Shown: positions 9,322-17,831, counted from the stretch's first letter. The stretch: DNA of 64,000 nucleotides from an uncultured Lachnospiraceae bacterium (GCA_910576975.1 CAJTJY010000001.1:62001-126000), one strand, 5' to 3'. The notes: generated by a model not told the origin, from the letters alone. Made by a program: numbers and translations.

Positions 9322-10101
9322 TCAGATCCTGCGCAGAGATTCGCACAGTTCCTGACAGTTTTGATATCTGTCCTTGGGATGTTCCCTGATGCATCTTGTG
9401 ATCACCTGAATCCATGTCCTGGACAGTTTCTTCTTGCTGCCCAAAATGAAAAATCCCCGTTCTGCAATCTGATCTGGACGGTTTCCTGTTAAAAGCTGGT
9501 ACAAGGTCATTCCAAGACTATAAACATCCGTCCTCGCATCCACCCCCATGTTCCAGTCAAATTGTTCTGGGGCTGCATACCCTCTGGTTCCAAAAATAAG
9601 CCTGGGTTTCTTATGTTCTGAAATCTCGGTAATAGCTCCGAAATCAATCAGGCGGAGATTTCCTGCTGATTGTATCATGACATTGTCCGGCTTCATGTCT
9701 CCATAAACAGTCTGCGGAATATGCTGGTGCAAATATCCCAGCATCAGGCATAAATCTTTCCCCCACCTGGCGACATCCTCACAGGGCTGAGGGCCCAGAC
9801 GCCGCAGCCGATTTCCCAATGTCTCCCCTTCTAAGTATTCCATTACGATGTAATCCGCATGACGAACACTTAAAACTTCAAATATTTCAGGAAAATAAGG
9901 ATAATTCAGCTTCCTTATAAACTCTGCCTCTCGTTTTGCAATATCGCACATCTTAGCATCAGCCAAAGCCGCCACTTCTTTCAACGCACGCTTCTTTCCG
10001 CTGACCCTGTCACAGACAAGGTACACCCGGGAGCTTCCGCCCTGCGCCAGGTCCTGCAATACCTCATAACGCTGTTTGAGCACTTGCCCTGCTTTTAGCA
10101 T
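9322..10101 (-). CDS. Small soluble Ser/Thr protein kinase (Hanks type)
   Basis: About 259 aa and essentially a bare kinase domain. It shows a Gly-rich loop GGSSRVYLV, the ATP-anchoring Lys in ALKEV, the catalytic loop YGDMKPDNVM (YGD where most kinases have HRD), the metal-binding DFG in LIDFGAI, and the GTRGYAAPEQFD activation segment. There is no transmembrane helix and no PASTA domain, unlike the PrkC/Stk kinases linked to prpC and rsgA. AAGGAG lies 7 bases before the ATG at 10101, so this start is preferred to 10107. Lies between gpsA and parE in the same direction. Substrate unknown. Confidence 0.85.
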   Translation of the reverse strand: MLKAGQVLKQRYEVLQDLAQGGSSRVYLVCDRVSGKKRALKEVAALADAKMCDIAKREAEFIRKLNYPYFPEIFEVLSVRHADYIVMEYLEGETLGNRLRRLGPQPCEDVARWGKDLCLMLGYLHQHIPQTVYGDMKPDNVMIQSAGNLRLIDFGAITEISEHKKPRLIFGTRGYAAPEQFDWNMGVDARTDVYSLGMTLYQLLTGNRPDQIAERGFFILGSKKKLSRTWIQVITRCIREHPKDRYQNCQELCESLRRI

Positions 10102-10192
10102 CAACATTCTCCTTATCTTGCGACGATCGATATTCTCCTACTGTCTGATATTTTGAGAAACCCATGACTCTTCCTGCGGCACATAAATTTCG

Positions 10193-11209
10193 TTATTCCT
10201 TGTGCTCCCACATTTTTTCATGCTCTGCTTTTTTATCCCGGAGCATCAGTTCTTGCACTGCCTCCGCAACTGGCTTGTCAAAAAACAGCACCTGATTGAC
10301 CTGTTCAATAATCGGCATCGGCACCTGATATTTTTCTGAGAGCCCAATCGCTGCTTTTGCAGAATAGACTCCCTCGACTACCATCTGCACTTCCTGGGTT
10401 GCTTCTTCCATCGTCTTTCCCTGGCCAATAAGCATCCCGGCTTTGCGATTGCGGCTGTGAACGCTGGCGCAGGTGACAATTAAGTCCCCGATTCCTGTCA
10501 AACCGCTTAGCGTTTCATATTGAGCGCCCATGGCCAAAGCAAGCCTGCCGATCTCCGTGATTCCCCTGGTAATCAGCGCCGCCTTGGTATTATCTCCATA
10601 ACCTAGCCCGTCTGCCATTCCCGCCGCAAGGGCTATCACATTTTTTAACGCCCCGCCCAACTCAATCCCCAGCATATCCGGGCTAGTGTAAACACGAAAC
10701 ACGTCGTTCATGAAAATATTCTGAACATATTCCGCCGCTTCTCTGGTTCTGGCTCCTGCCACGCAGGTTGTCGGAAGTCCTTTTCCCACCTCTTCGGCAT
10801 GGCTCGGGCCAGAGAGCACGGCGACTCTTGCCTGCGGAATCTCTTCCTCTATAATATCCGACAGCGTCATCAAAGTCTTCTCCTCAATTCCCTTTGCCAC
10901 GTTGACGATTAGCTGGCGTTCTTCTACAAATTCTTTCATTGTCTTTGCGGTGCTCCTGGTAAATACCGATGGCACTGCCAGCACCAACAGATTCTTACCC
11001 TCCACTGCCTCTTTCAAGTCCGTCGTAAAGACTGTTTTTTCTGCAAGCCTTACTCCTGGAAGCTTGGAAACATGTTCCCGTTTCTCCCGGAGCATCTTGA
11101 TCTCCTCCTCAATCGCAGACCAGATCGTGACCTGATGTCCATTGTTCTGAAGTACCACCGCAAGGGCTGTTCCCCAGCTACCTGCGCCAATTACGCTTAC
11201 ATTCGCCAT
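10193..11209 (-). CDS. gpsA: NAD(P)H-dependent glycerol-3-phosphate dehydrogenase
   Basis: Reduces dihydroxyacetone phosphate to sn-glycerol-3-phosphate, the backbone for phospholipids. 338 aa, usual length. The N-terminal Rossmann motif is GAGSWGTALA; the substrate and catalytic region has GPSHAEEVGKGLPT, the Lys in ELGGALKNVIALAAG, and NTKAALITRGITE. Follows plsY by 8 bases in the same direction; PlsY uses the product of GpsA, so the pair is a working metabolic unit. GAGG lies 6 bases before the ATG. Confidence 0.96.
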   Translation of the reverse strand: MANVSVIGAGSWGTALAVVLQNNGHQVTIWSAIEEEIKMLREKREHVSKLPGVRLAEKTVFTTDLKEAVEGKNLLVLAVPSVFTRSTAKTMKEFVEERQLIVNVAKGIEEKTLMTLSDIIEEEIPQARVAVLSGPSHAEEVGKGLPTTCVAGARTREAAEYVQNIFMNDVFRVYTSPDMLGIELGGALKNVIALAAGMADGLGYGDNTKAALITRGITEIGRLALAMGAQYETLSGLTGIGDLIVTCASVHSRNRKAGMLIGQGKTMEEATQEVQMVVEGVYSAKAAIGLSEKYQVPMPIIEQVNQVLFFDKPVAEAVQELMLRDKKAEHEKMWEHKE

Positions 11210-11217
11210 ATTCTACC

Positions 11218-11880
11218 TCATTTCTTTTCCGTTTTTGAAGATTTGCCCATGGAAAATTTATTTTCCGTTCCAGACAAAAGCCGTTTGATATTCTCTCTGT
11301 GGCGCCAAATTCCCATAAGGGAAAACAACGCCCCTACCACATAGGTCTCCGGCAACAGTTGAGGCTTCACGTCCAAATGTCCCAGTTGTCCAAAAGCAAC
11401 CAGTTCAGCAAAGTAGCAGGCCATCACCAGGATAGATCCCAAGGAGACATACTTCGTAGTGGCAACGACAACAATAAACAGAAGCAGGCACAGAGGCGCC
11501 ATAGGCGGATAAAATGCCAAGATGAATCCCGCCGTACATGCAATTCCTTTTCCGCCTTTAAACCGTAAATACACTGGAAAATTATGCCCCAGAACCGCTC
11601 CAAATCCCGCATACATTTCCAAAAGCTTCACGCCGTCTGGGTATTTCTCCCGAAACAAAAGCCAGCCAATCAACATGGCAAGCATGGCCTTGCCCAAATC
11701 ACCGAGAAACGTCACAAGGCCCGCTTTCCATCCCAAGGTACGCAGCGTGTTGGTAGCGCCTGCATTCCCGCTCCCGTGCTGCCTGATATCTACATGGTGC
11801 AGTTTTCCATAAATATAACCTGTCTGGAACATTCCCAGCAGATAACCTATTGCAATACAAATAATGCGCGCAGCCAACAT
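11218..11880 (-). CDS. plsY: Acyl-phosphate:glycerol-3-phosphate acyltransferase
   Basis: Integral membrane enzyme that moves an acyl group from acyl-phosphate to glycerol-3-phosphate to make lysophosphatidate. 220 aa with several hydrophobic helices. Conserved PlsY loops are visible: HGSGNAGATNTLRTLGWKAG near residue 35, GHNFPVYLRFKGGKGIA near 105, and a C-terminal LMGIWRHRENIKRLLSGTENK. The start ATG lies immediately after the der stop codon with GGAAGG upstream. Member of the der-plsY-gpsA cluster that is widespread in Firmicutes. Confidence 0.96.
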   Translation of the reverse strand: MLAARIICIAIGYLLGMFQTGYIYGKLHHVDIRQHGSGNAGATNTLRTLGWKAGLVTFLGDLGKAMLAMLIGWLLFREKYPDGVKLLEMYAGFGAVLGHNFPVYLRFKGGKGIACTAGFILAFYPPMAPLCLLLFIVVVATTKYVSLGSILVMACYFAELVAFGQLGHLDVKPQLLPETYVVGALFSLMGIWRHRENIKRLLSGTENKFSMGKSSKTEKK

Positions 11881-11881
11881 C

Positions 11882-13204
11882 TTATTTGTCCTTCCTTTCT
11901 CTTATGATAAACTTCAGCGACGTTCCCTGGAATCCAAACGCATCTCGGATGCGATTCTCCAGATATCTCGTATAAGAAAAGTGCATCAGTTCCTTATCAT
12001 TGACAAATATCACAAACGTAGGAGGTTTCACTGCCACCTGGGTCATATAGTATAACTTCAGTCGTTTGCCCTTATCCGAAGGCGGCTGCTGCAAAGCCAC
12101 CGCCTCTGTCATAATCTCATTAAGCACGCCAGTAGCTACACGCATAGAATTATTCTCCAGCACTACGTCAATCATGTCAAACAGCTTCTGGGTACGCTGC
12201 CCTGTCTTGGCGGAAATAAACAAAATCTCTGCATATGGCATAAAGCTTAAAATTTCACGAATGCGCCGCGTATGCTTATAGATGGTCTTATCATCTTTTT
12301 CCACGGCATCCCACTTATTTACCGCAATGATAATTCCTTTGCCCCGCTCATGGGCAATCCCTGCAATCTTGGCATCTTGTTCGGTAACGCCTTCGGTAGC
12401 GTCAATCATAATGACCACAACGTCTGCCCGCTCCACTGCCGTCACAGCGCGGATAATGCTAAACCGTTCCAGCTCTTCCTTGATCTTGTTCTTACGCCGC
12501 AGACCCGCGGTATCAATAAATATATATTCTCTGCCATCCCAGACAATCTCCGTATCTATGGCGTCCCTGGTGGTTCCTGCGATGTCTGACACGATCACCC
12601 GCTCTTGTCCCACCAGTCGGTTGATCAGAGAAGACTTCCCGACATTCGGCTTTCCAACGATTGCCACCTTGGGTCTGTCATCCTCCTCTTGTTCCTGCGA
12701 ATGCTCTGGAAAATGTTTTACCACCTCGTCTAACATATCTCCAATCCCAAGCATGGAAGCTGCAGAGATTGGAACTGGATCCCCGATGCCCAGGTTATAA
12801 AATTCATACACGTCTGGCATAAATTTTTCAAAGCTGTCCACCTTGTTCACTACAAGCACCACTGGCTTCTTAGAACGCCGCAGCATATCGGCAACTTTGG
12901 AATCCGCATCTACAAGCCCCTGCCTCACATCGGTGATAAAAATAATCACATCTGCAGTATCTATGGCGATCTGCGCTTGCTCCCTCATCTGAGACAAAAT
13001 GATATCTTTGGTCTCCGGCTCTATTCCGCCGGTATCTATCAGGGTAAACATCATATTCAGCCAATTGACGTCCGCATAAATTCTGTCTCTTGTCACCCCT
13101 GGCGTATCCTGCACAATGGAGATGCGCTCTCCTGCTAACACATTAAACAATGTGGATTTTCCTACATTGGGACGTCCCACGATTGCAACTACCGGTTTAC
13201 TCAT
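11882..13204 (-). CDS. der: Ribosome biogenesis GTPase Der (EngA)
   Basis: Tandem-GTPase needed for 50S subunit maturation. 440 aa. The first G domain has GRPNVGKSTLFN, DTGG and NKVD; the second has GKPNVGKSSLINRL, DTAGLRRK and NKWD. A KH-like C-terminal domain covers the last 90 residues, ending in a basic tail. Both Walker-type loops are intact. AGGAG lies 6 bases before the ATG. First gene of the der-plsY-gpsA group, 97 bases downstream of the DUF512 gene. Confidence 0.97.
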   Translation of the reverse strand: MSKPVVAIVGRPNVGKSTLFNVLAGERISIVQDTPGVTRDRIYADVNWLNMMFTLIDTGGIEPETKDIILSQMREQAQIAIDTADVIIFITDVRQGLVDADSKVADMLRRSKKPVVLVVNKVDSFEKFMPDVYEFYNLGIGDPVPISAASMLGIGDMLDEVVKHFPEHSQEQEEDDRPKVAIVGKPNVGKSSLINRLVGQERVIVSDIAGTTRDAIDTEIVWDGREYIFIDTAGLRRKNKIKEELERFSIIRAVTAVERADVVVIMIDATEGVTEQDAKIAGIAHERGKGIIIAVNKWDAVEKDDKTIYKHTRRIREILSFMPYAEILFISAKTGQRTQKLFDMIDVVLENNSMRVATGVLNEIMTEAVALQQPPSDKGKRLKLYYMTQVAVKPPTFVIFVNDKELMHFSYTRYLENRIRDAFGFQGTSLKFIIRERKDK

Positions 13205-13301
13205 CCTATTCTCCTATCTATTTGCTGTCTAAACGTCTCCATGTCCGCTGATCGATGCGCTTATCAGGCAGCTTGCATCTTTTCAAAGACAAAGGAGACC
13301 G

Positions 13302-14618
13302 CTAATTCTGTAACAGACAGGATACCAGATCCTGTCCGCTTGATTTTACAATATCTATTTTCACTTGTAAAGCATTTTCCACCTGTGCAAGGGTCACATC
13401 ATCCAGAAATATCTGCTCGCCGCTGCGCAACAGGTTACATGGGAGCAACAGCTTCTTCCCCAATTCCCTGCCCTCAAGCTGGGCTATGATGTCTTGTCCC
13501 GTCAAAAGGCCAGAAACGGTAATCAGCTCTCCAAAAAAATGATTGATTACAGGGATGACCTGTATCTTTACTTCTGGAAAATAGTTCTGAAATTCCCATG
13601 CCAATTCTTGCATCGTAGGCGCCGCCAACAAGCCTGTGGCAATCGTGACCATCCCAGGCTCTGCCTTTTGGAATGCAGATTGCGACTCTTTGAGCGCTTC
13701 TGCAAATTCTGTTTTTAGTAGCCTTAACATCCCTACGCCGTTTTCGAGTTGCAGATACCCGTCATACCGCTCCTCCTCTGGCAGCTCCTGTCCTGCCAGC
13801 AGATACCATTCATCGCTGGCATGGACAAAATGCCTGCCCCAGGCAGCCATGCACTGTTCCTGAAACTCATGAATCAGCTTGAGGACGCTTTCTGCTTCTT
13901 CTTTCGTAAAAGGCTCTAAGGGAAACAATCCTTCACGAAAACGGCTAATGCCCACTGGAACCACGGATACGCTCTCCATCACCGGAAGATATCCCATCAA
14001 ATCGGTAATGGTTCGTTCCAGTTCTCTTCCGTCATTGACTCCCTTGCACAACACGATCTGTCCATTCATAGGAATCCCTGCCTGATAAAGCCGCTCCATT
14101 TTAGAAAGGGCGTCTTTCGCAAAACGGTTATTCAACATCTGGCAGCGTAGCTCAGGATTTGTGGTCTGTACGGATATATTGATGGGGCCCAGCTTGTACT
14201 TGATAATCCGTTCCAGATCATGCTCCTTCATATTGGTAAGGGTCACATAATTGCCCTGCAGAAAAGAAAGCCTGGAATCATCATCTTTAAAGTACAAAGT
14301 CTCTCGCATTCCTTTCGGCATCTGATCAATAAAGCAAAAGATGCACTTATTATGGCAAGATTTGTAATCGTCCATGAGGCCGTTTGCAAATGTGATTCCC
14401 AAATCTTCCTCAAACTCTTTCTCAATCTCTAGCTCCCATTCTTCTCCGTTCTTTCTGCGAATCATCACAGTCAGATACTCTTCATTCGTATAATACTGAT
14501 AATCAAAAACATCCTCAATCTCATGGTCGTTGACCGACAACAGCACGTCGCCAGGCTCCAACTCCAATTCCTCTGCAATGCTGCCAGGTAAAATTTTATC
14601 AATCAAATGTTCTTTCAA
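13302..14618 (-). CDS. DUF512 family protein (PDZ-like plus radical-SAM-like)
   Basis: About 438 aa. An N-terminal PDZ-like segment (DKILPGSIAEELELEPGDVLLSVNDHEI) is followed by a Cys cluster CHNKCIFCFIDQMPKGMRETLYFKDDDSRLSFLQGN, the hallmark of the DUF512 family, which resembles an iron-sulfur radical SAM core. The C-terminal half has the DUF512 features FGELITVSGLLTGQD and LLPCNLLRSGEQIFLDDV. The biochemical role of the family is not established; it commonly lies next to der. The open frame reaches an ATG at 14651, but that has no ribosome site, while a TTG at 14618 has GGAG 8 bases upstream and gives the usual N-terminus. Confidence 0.88.
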   Translation of the reverse strand: MKEHLIDKILPGSIAEELELEPGDVLLSVNDHEIEDVFDYQYYTNEEYLTVMIRRKNGEEWELEIEKEFEEDLGITFANGLMDDYKSCHNKCIFCFIDQMPKGMRETLYFKDDDSRLSFLQGNYVTLTNMKEHDLERIIKYKLGPINISVQTTNPELRCQMLNNRFAKDALSKMERLYQAGIPMNGQIVLCKGVNDGRELERTITDLMGYLPVMESVSVVPVGISRFREGLFPLEPFTKEEAESVLKLIHEFQEQCMAAWGRHFVHASDEWYLLAGQELPEEERYDGYLQLENGVGMLRLLKTEFAEALKESQSAFQKAEPGMVTIATGLLAAPTMQELAWEFQNYFPEVKIQVIPVINHFFGELITVSGLLTGQDIIAQLEGRELGKKLLLPCNLLRSGEQIFLDDVTLAQVENALQVKIDIVKSSGQDLVSCLLQN

Positions 14619-14684
14619 AACAACTGCTCCGTTTCCGCCTAAGCCCGCCATGCGCCCGGCATTCTCAATTTCAGAAAATTACCA

Positions 14685-14798
14685 TTAATCATCGCTCTCC
14701 TCATCGACGACTCCGCCTGCTACCGCTCCTGCCACTGACGCTATTACCGCAATGATCACTGCTACGAGGACCACGCCTCCAATCAAAAAAACTAACAT
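14685..14798 (-). CDS. 37-residue Gly/Val-rich membrane peptide
   Basis: A short ORF with a strong TTGGAGGAAG ribosome site 4-5 bases before ATG 14798. The product is one hydrophobic helix rich in Gly, Val, Ala and Ile, then a very acidic tail DEESDD. I recognise no family. It lies between the truncated radical SAM gene (41 bases upstream) and the DUF512 gene (66 bases downstream), all in one direction. It has no Cys and no leader-type pattern, so it does not look like a substrate of the radical SAM protein. The ribosome site and membrane-plus-acidic-tail design are the only support for expression. Confidence 0.5.
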   Translation of the reverse strand: MLVFLIGGVVLVAVIIAVIASVAGAVAGGVVDEESDD

Positions 14799-14838
14799 AA
14801 TCTTCCTCCAAATTATAAATATTTTAGTTGCTGTATTT

Positions 14839-15480
14839 TCATACCGCTTTGCGCAACGCCTGCTGCACTGGACAGTTCTCGCTGCATCCTGGCGTCTTGA
14901 GCTGCAAAGCGGCAAACTCCCTTTCTCTTTTCAAATACTCGGAATGATAATAAATATCCTCTATATTTTTATCATATATGGAATCGGGCTTAATAACCCT
15001 GCCATCTTTATCCTTTAATTCCATATATTTGAATGCCTCGCACCCAAACACTCCTCCGTCATACCTGATACACAGCTTCTGCTTTCCAGCATAACACTTA
15101 TATTCTTTATGACTCACTTGTAACGGAATGCCAACCCGAACCTTAGAAAAACGGAGCTTATGCAACTTTTGCTTTAATATTTCATTGTCCGCCTTGTTTA
15201 AATATAACCGGGTTTCTTGGCCCTTTGCCCTGCCATGGGGAACCAGCCCCAGAAAACTCACCATATCCAGTCCGGTTGCATCTGCATATGCAAGTACCTT
15301 GTCAATCTGATTGATATTTAGCTTGGTAGGTACGAAATGAATCTCCGTATAAATGCCAAGCTCCTTTGAAGCCACAATGCTTCTCAACACATGTTTCAAA
15401 TATCCTCTGGTTCCCATAAAAATGTCGTATGTATCTTCTTCAATTGCCGGCAAATCGAAAATGATTTTATCCATGCGCAA
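14839..15480 (-). pseudogene. Radical SAM/SPASM-like protein lacking the N-terminal cluster motif
   Basis: About 211 aa from ATG 15474 (GGAG 10 bases upstream) or TTG 15480. The text resembles the middle and end of a radical SAM protein: KIIFDLPAIEEDTYDIFMGTRGY, EIHFVPTKLN, GLDMVSFLGLVPHGRAKGQ, then a Cys-containing C-terminus (CYAGKQKLCIRYDGGVFGCEAF and CSENCPVQQ) like a SPASM auxiliary-cluster domain. The N-terminal strand with CxxxCxxC, needed for the SAM-binding [4Fe-4S] cluster, is missing, and I cannot find it in any frame upstream. Most likely a 5'-truncated gene; a shortened functional protein is possible but could not do radical SAM chemistry. Confidence 0.6.
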
Positions 15481-15503
15481 AATTCTCCAGAGACAACATA
15501 TAT

Positions 15504-15675
15504 TTAAATTTTTTCCTGAATGCTTGCCCGATAAGTCGGCCGATCTTTCTCATCAATTGCAGCAAATTTCATTTTCTTGCTGATAAAAAGGATGATATCC
15601 TTATTATTATAATCGCTTGTGCCATCAAAACTTATATTTCCATTCCGTCAATAAATATCCGTCGTGAATCTCCAT
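15504..15675 (-). pseudogene. Small ORF with a +1 frameshift
   Basis: A very good ribosome site (CAGGAGGCGAGT) precedes the ATG at 15675. The frame opens MEIHDGYLLTEWKYKF and stops at TGA 15627-15625. Skipping one T in the TTTT run there continues the reading as DGTSDYNNKDIILFISKKM and ends QEKI at 15504, giving one coherent small protein of about 56 aa. This points to a single-base insertion in a once intact gene. Family not recognised. Confidence 0.4.
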
Positions 15676-15770
15676 ACTCGCCTCCTGATACCCATTCCTC
15701 CATATGTTGAAATAACTCCCAAACCGTATTGTTATATCATAAATAGTACCACAATATCTTGTACTTTGCA

Positions 15771-16377
15771 CTAAATTTTTTCACTTGTTCCACTATGTAT
15801 TCCCCATTTTGGCGGATACATGAATTCAATTTGAGACAAGTTGCGGTCCTTATAATTCGCTGTAATTAATATCGATCGCAAACTGATAAGCTAAAAAGCT
15901 CCCTAGAGAAGGATAAGATAACAAAGCTTGATAAAGTTCCCCAAGGTTTCTTGCCCTTGCGATCTTACCTGGCAGACCTGTGCGCATCATATGATCTAAA
16001 AGCTTTAAATGATTCTGGTGCTTTCTGTCAAAGCCAAACATTCCTTTTGCTGACGGCATAATATAGGCGGCAGAATAAAGCCTGTCTCCCTTAATCATCC
16101 TCTGGAGCAATAATTTGTCATAATGTTCATAATCAAAATCATGGTATGTAATTTCTCCTAAGTTCTCCTTTAAATATTCCCATGTCTCTATGTTGTTAAA
16201 TAATTTAAATAGCAGGATTCGCAACAGCATGTCTTGGTCGGTAAAATGACCTTTGACATAAATCACATTTTTAATCAGATATTGACTCACCCTGTCGGAA
16301 GCCCTATATGCGTTCGTAAACTTATACTCCTGCAGAACAGACAGCGACCTTCCTATATTATGTAATAACTGAAAACA
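15771..16377 (-). pseudogene. HMUDK_hel-type protein (5-hmdU DNA kinase helical domain), broken
   Basis: The main open piece (15850-16290, and in frame back to 16377) reads SVLQEYKFTNAYRASDRVSQYLIKNVIYV, then LLRILLFKLFNNIETWEYL, LYSAAYIMPS, a KHQNHLKLLDHMM stretch and FLAYQFAIDINYSE. I recognise this as the helical domain seen in 5-hydroxymethyl-dU DNA kinases of the alpha-glutamyl/putrescinyl-thymine pathway and in related bacterial proteins. The N-terminal part is absent: a TGA lies in frame at 16380-16378, no start with a ribosome site exists, and the first possible start is an unsupported GTG at 16290. The 3' end is frameshifted near 15850; the next frame carries NLSQIEF and GIHSGTSEKI before stopping. 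A decayed gene. Confidence 0.6.
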
Positions 16378-16405
16378 TCATAGCATATAAAGCAATGCCT
16401 GTAAA

Positions 16406-16753
16406 TTATCTCCATTCCTGTTTCTTAAGAAATAGACGGCTGCAATCCTGGCTGATATGGTTCATAATATAAATATGGTAGAGACGCCTGAAAGATCTTG
16501 CTTCTATGTCAATCATGTCGAAGATATAGCTCAGCTTCTCTATTTTCGTCCTCAACTCCAGCTTAAGATAATTCTTATGATTATTCCTAGAACAAAGGAT
16601 GCCTGTTCCCGTCCCACGATATGCTTCTTGATCCGGCGACAGGACCTGATAATTGTGAAATACCTCCTCCCGCCTCCTTTGCTCCCACGGTTCTTCAAGA
16701 GCTATATAAATATCCTTTCCCATATGTTCTAAAATAATGGCTTCAAATTCCAC
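16406..16753 (-). CDS. Unknown protein, 115 aa
   Basis: I do not recognise this protein. Translation from GTG 16753 is preferred because GGAGG lies 8 bases upstream; a TTG at 16771 is the longer option. It is mixed alpha/beta in look, with an acidic start (EFEAIILEHMGKDIYIALEEPW), a basic middle (EQRRREEVFHNY) and a C-terminal helical part ending LFLKKQEWR. It lies between the HMUDK_hel remnant and the tyrosine-recombinase-fold gene, same direction as both. It could be another leftover of the decayed strip, but its frame is intact. Confidence 0.5.
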   Translation of the reverse strand: MEFEAIILEHMGKDIYIALEEPWEQRRREEVFHNYQVLSPDQEAYRGTGTGILCSRNNHKNYLKLELRTKIEKLSYIFDMIDIEARSFRRLYHIYIMNHISQDCSRLFLKKQEWR

Positions 16754-16818
16754 AATGCTATCCTCCCACAAAGAACATCCGTTCTTTTATGCTATTATAT
16801 ATTGTGAACATCTGTTTG

Positions 16819-17787
16819 TCAACCATTTTTTTCCAGTACGCCGCCATATTTTAAAAGCAGGCCATACCCCTTGAAATCAAAGGAAAAATCCCTGCCAGAC
16901 AGCCTAATGCCACTTTCTTTGAAAAATTCCTCAAGTTCTCTGTTTTTGCGAATCATCACGCTTTTTTCCACCGAATGCTCCGGCAGAAGATATTCAAGTA
17001 TCTCATCTTTTCCAAACCGCTGTATCAGGCTGTGCATAATCCCAGACTCATAAAGACCAGAAGCAGATAGTCCCAACATTGCCATCTTTCTAGACATGGC
17101 ATTAGACAAATAACGGTAATTTTCGCCACTGTAAGAATGCTGCTGTCCATGCCGGATTAAGGGCAAAATTAATGCGTCGCTGTCCTGGTCCAACAAAAAG
17201 CTCCGTGCCCCTGCCTGAAAATACACTGATTCCCGCAGCGTCTGATACGCCTTTAATAATTGATCGCTAATTTGAATCCTATATCCTCCCATCGACAATG
17301 CATGCTTTTCTTTGTCCAGATCGTGCCATTTTAACCGGGCAAGCTGCGAATAAGATTTCACTCCTTCGAACAAAGACAACGCAATTGCTTTATAATATGC
17401 TCCTCCCTGAGGCTGGCCGTCACACAGCGCCGTCACATAGTCCCTGGCATAATAGGGAACATTTCCATTTGCAGCGGCGGCTCGTACCAAATATTCATAG
17501 CTCAGGTACTTGGAGTTCTCAAAAGGACTAAAGGAAATATAATGCTTCTGTGCGCACCAGCCATAAAACCGCCTGTATTTTCCGAATACTGCTGACATCA
17601 CAGAGGGCTTGTAATGCCGAAACTTGCAAATAAACAAATCCATCAAATCTTGATCCGTATAATAGGGGAACGCTTTTCCATACTCCTCTTCATAGAGAAA
17701 AGGATTCTGCTTGCGGATATAAGTTCCGATTTTTTGATTTTCCAAAGATACTGCCTCAAACTCTTCCATCCTCTTCCATGAATTCAT
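16819..17787 (-). CDS. Tyrosine-recombinase-fold protein, catalytic residues apparently missing
   Basis: 322 aa from ATG 17787, which has AGAGG 7 bases upstream (the longer frame to 17826 runs into the promoter). The N-terminal half, with a YYTDQDLMDLFICKFRHYKPSVMSAVFGKYRRFYGWC segment, looks like a core-binding helical domain. The segment ALSLFEGVKSYSQLARLKWHDLD matches the start of the tyrosine recombinase catalytic domain (usual form LLLYTGLRISELLALRWSDID), but the catalytic Arg is Lys. No HxxR box or nucleophile-tyrosine motif is clear near the end. It may be a DNA-binding regulator derived from an integrase. Divergent from the RNA polymerase gene and sharing promoter and repeat motifs with it. 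Confidence 0.55.
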   Translation of the reverse strand: MNSWKRMEEFEAVSLENQKIGTYIRKQNPFLYEEEYGKAFPYYTDQDLMDLFICKFRHYKPSVMSAVFGKYRRFYGWCAQKHYISFSPFENSKYLSYEYLVRAAAANGNVPYYARDYVTALCDGQPQGGAYYKAIALSLFEGVKSYSQLARLKWHDLDKEKHALSMGGYRIQISDQLLKAYQTLRESVYFQAGARSFLLDQDSDALILPLIRHGQQHSYSGENYRYLSNAMSRKMAMLGLSASGLYESGIMHSLIQRFGKDEILEYLLPEHSVEKSVMIRKNRELEEFFKESGIRLSGRDFSFDFKGYGLLLKYGGVLEKNG

Positions 17788-17810
17788 GAATGAACCTCTT
17801 TCTTGCCATT

Positions 17811-17823
17811 GTTTTAAATACAT
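17811..17823 (-). repeat. Copy of the ATGTATTTAAAA motif upstream of the recombinase-fold gene
   Basis: On the minus strand the sequence reads GTGATGTATTTAAAAC. The 12-base core ATGTATTTAAAA is the same as in two copies (18092-18104 and 18148-18160) around the divergent polymerase promoter. It lies 8 bases after the -10 box of the minus-strand promoter and about 24 bases before the gene start, so a regulator binding it could control this gene and the polymerase together. Confidence 0.5.
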
Positions 17824-17831
17824 CACTTAGT

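Noticed and set aside
9284..9415. Longer N-terminus for the ParE-like protein
   Set aside because: It has no ribosome site and overlaps the kinase gene; ATG 9283 has AGGAAAGGAAG and gives the family N-terminus.
14685..15480. RiPP cluster: radical SAM maturase plus small precursor peptide
   Set aside because: The radical SAM protein lacks CxxxCxxC, and the peptide has no leader-like region, no Cys and no repeated core; it is a membrane helix.
16819..17787. Active phage integrase
   Set aside because: Catalytic Arg is replaced by Lys, and no HxxR box or Tyr nucleophile motif is visible; no att-like repeats flank the locus.
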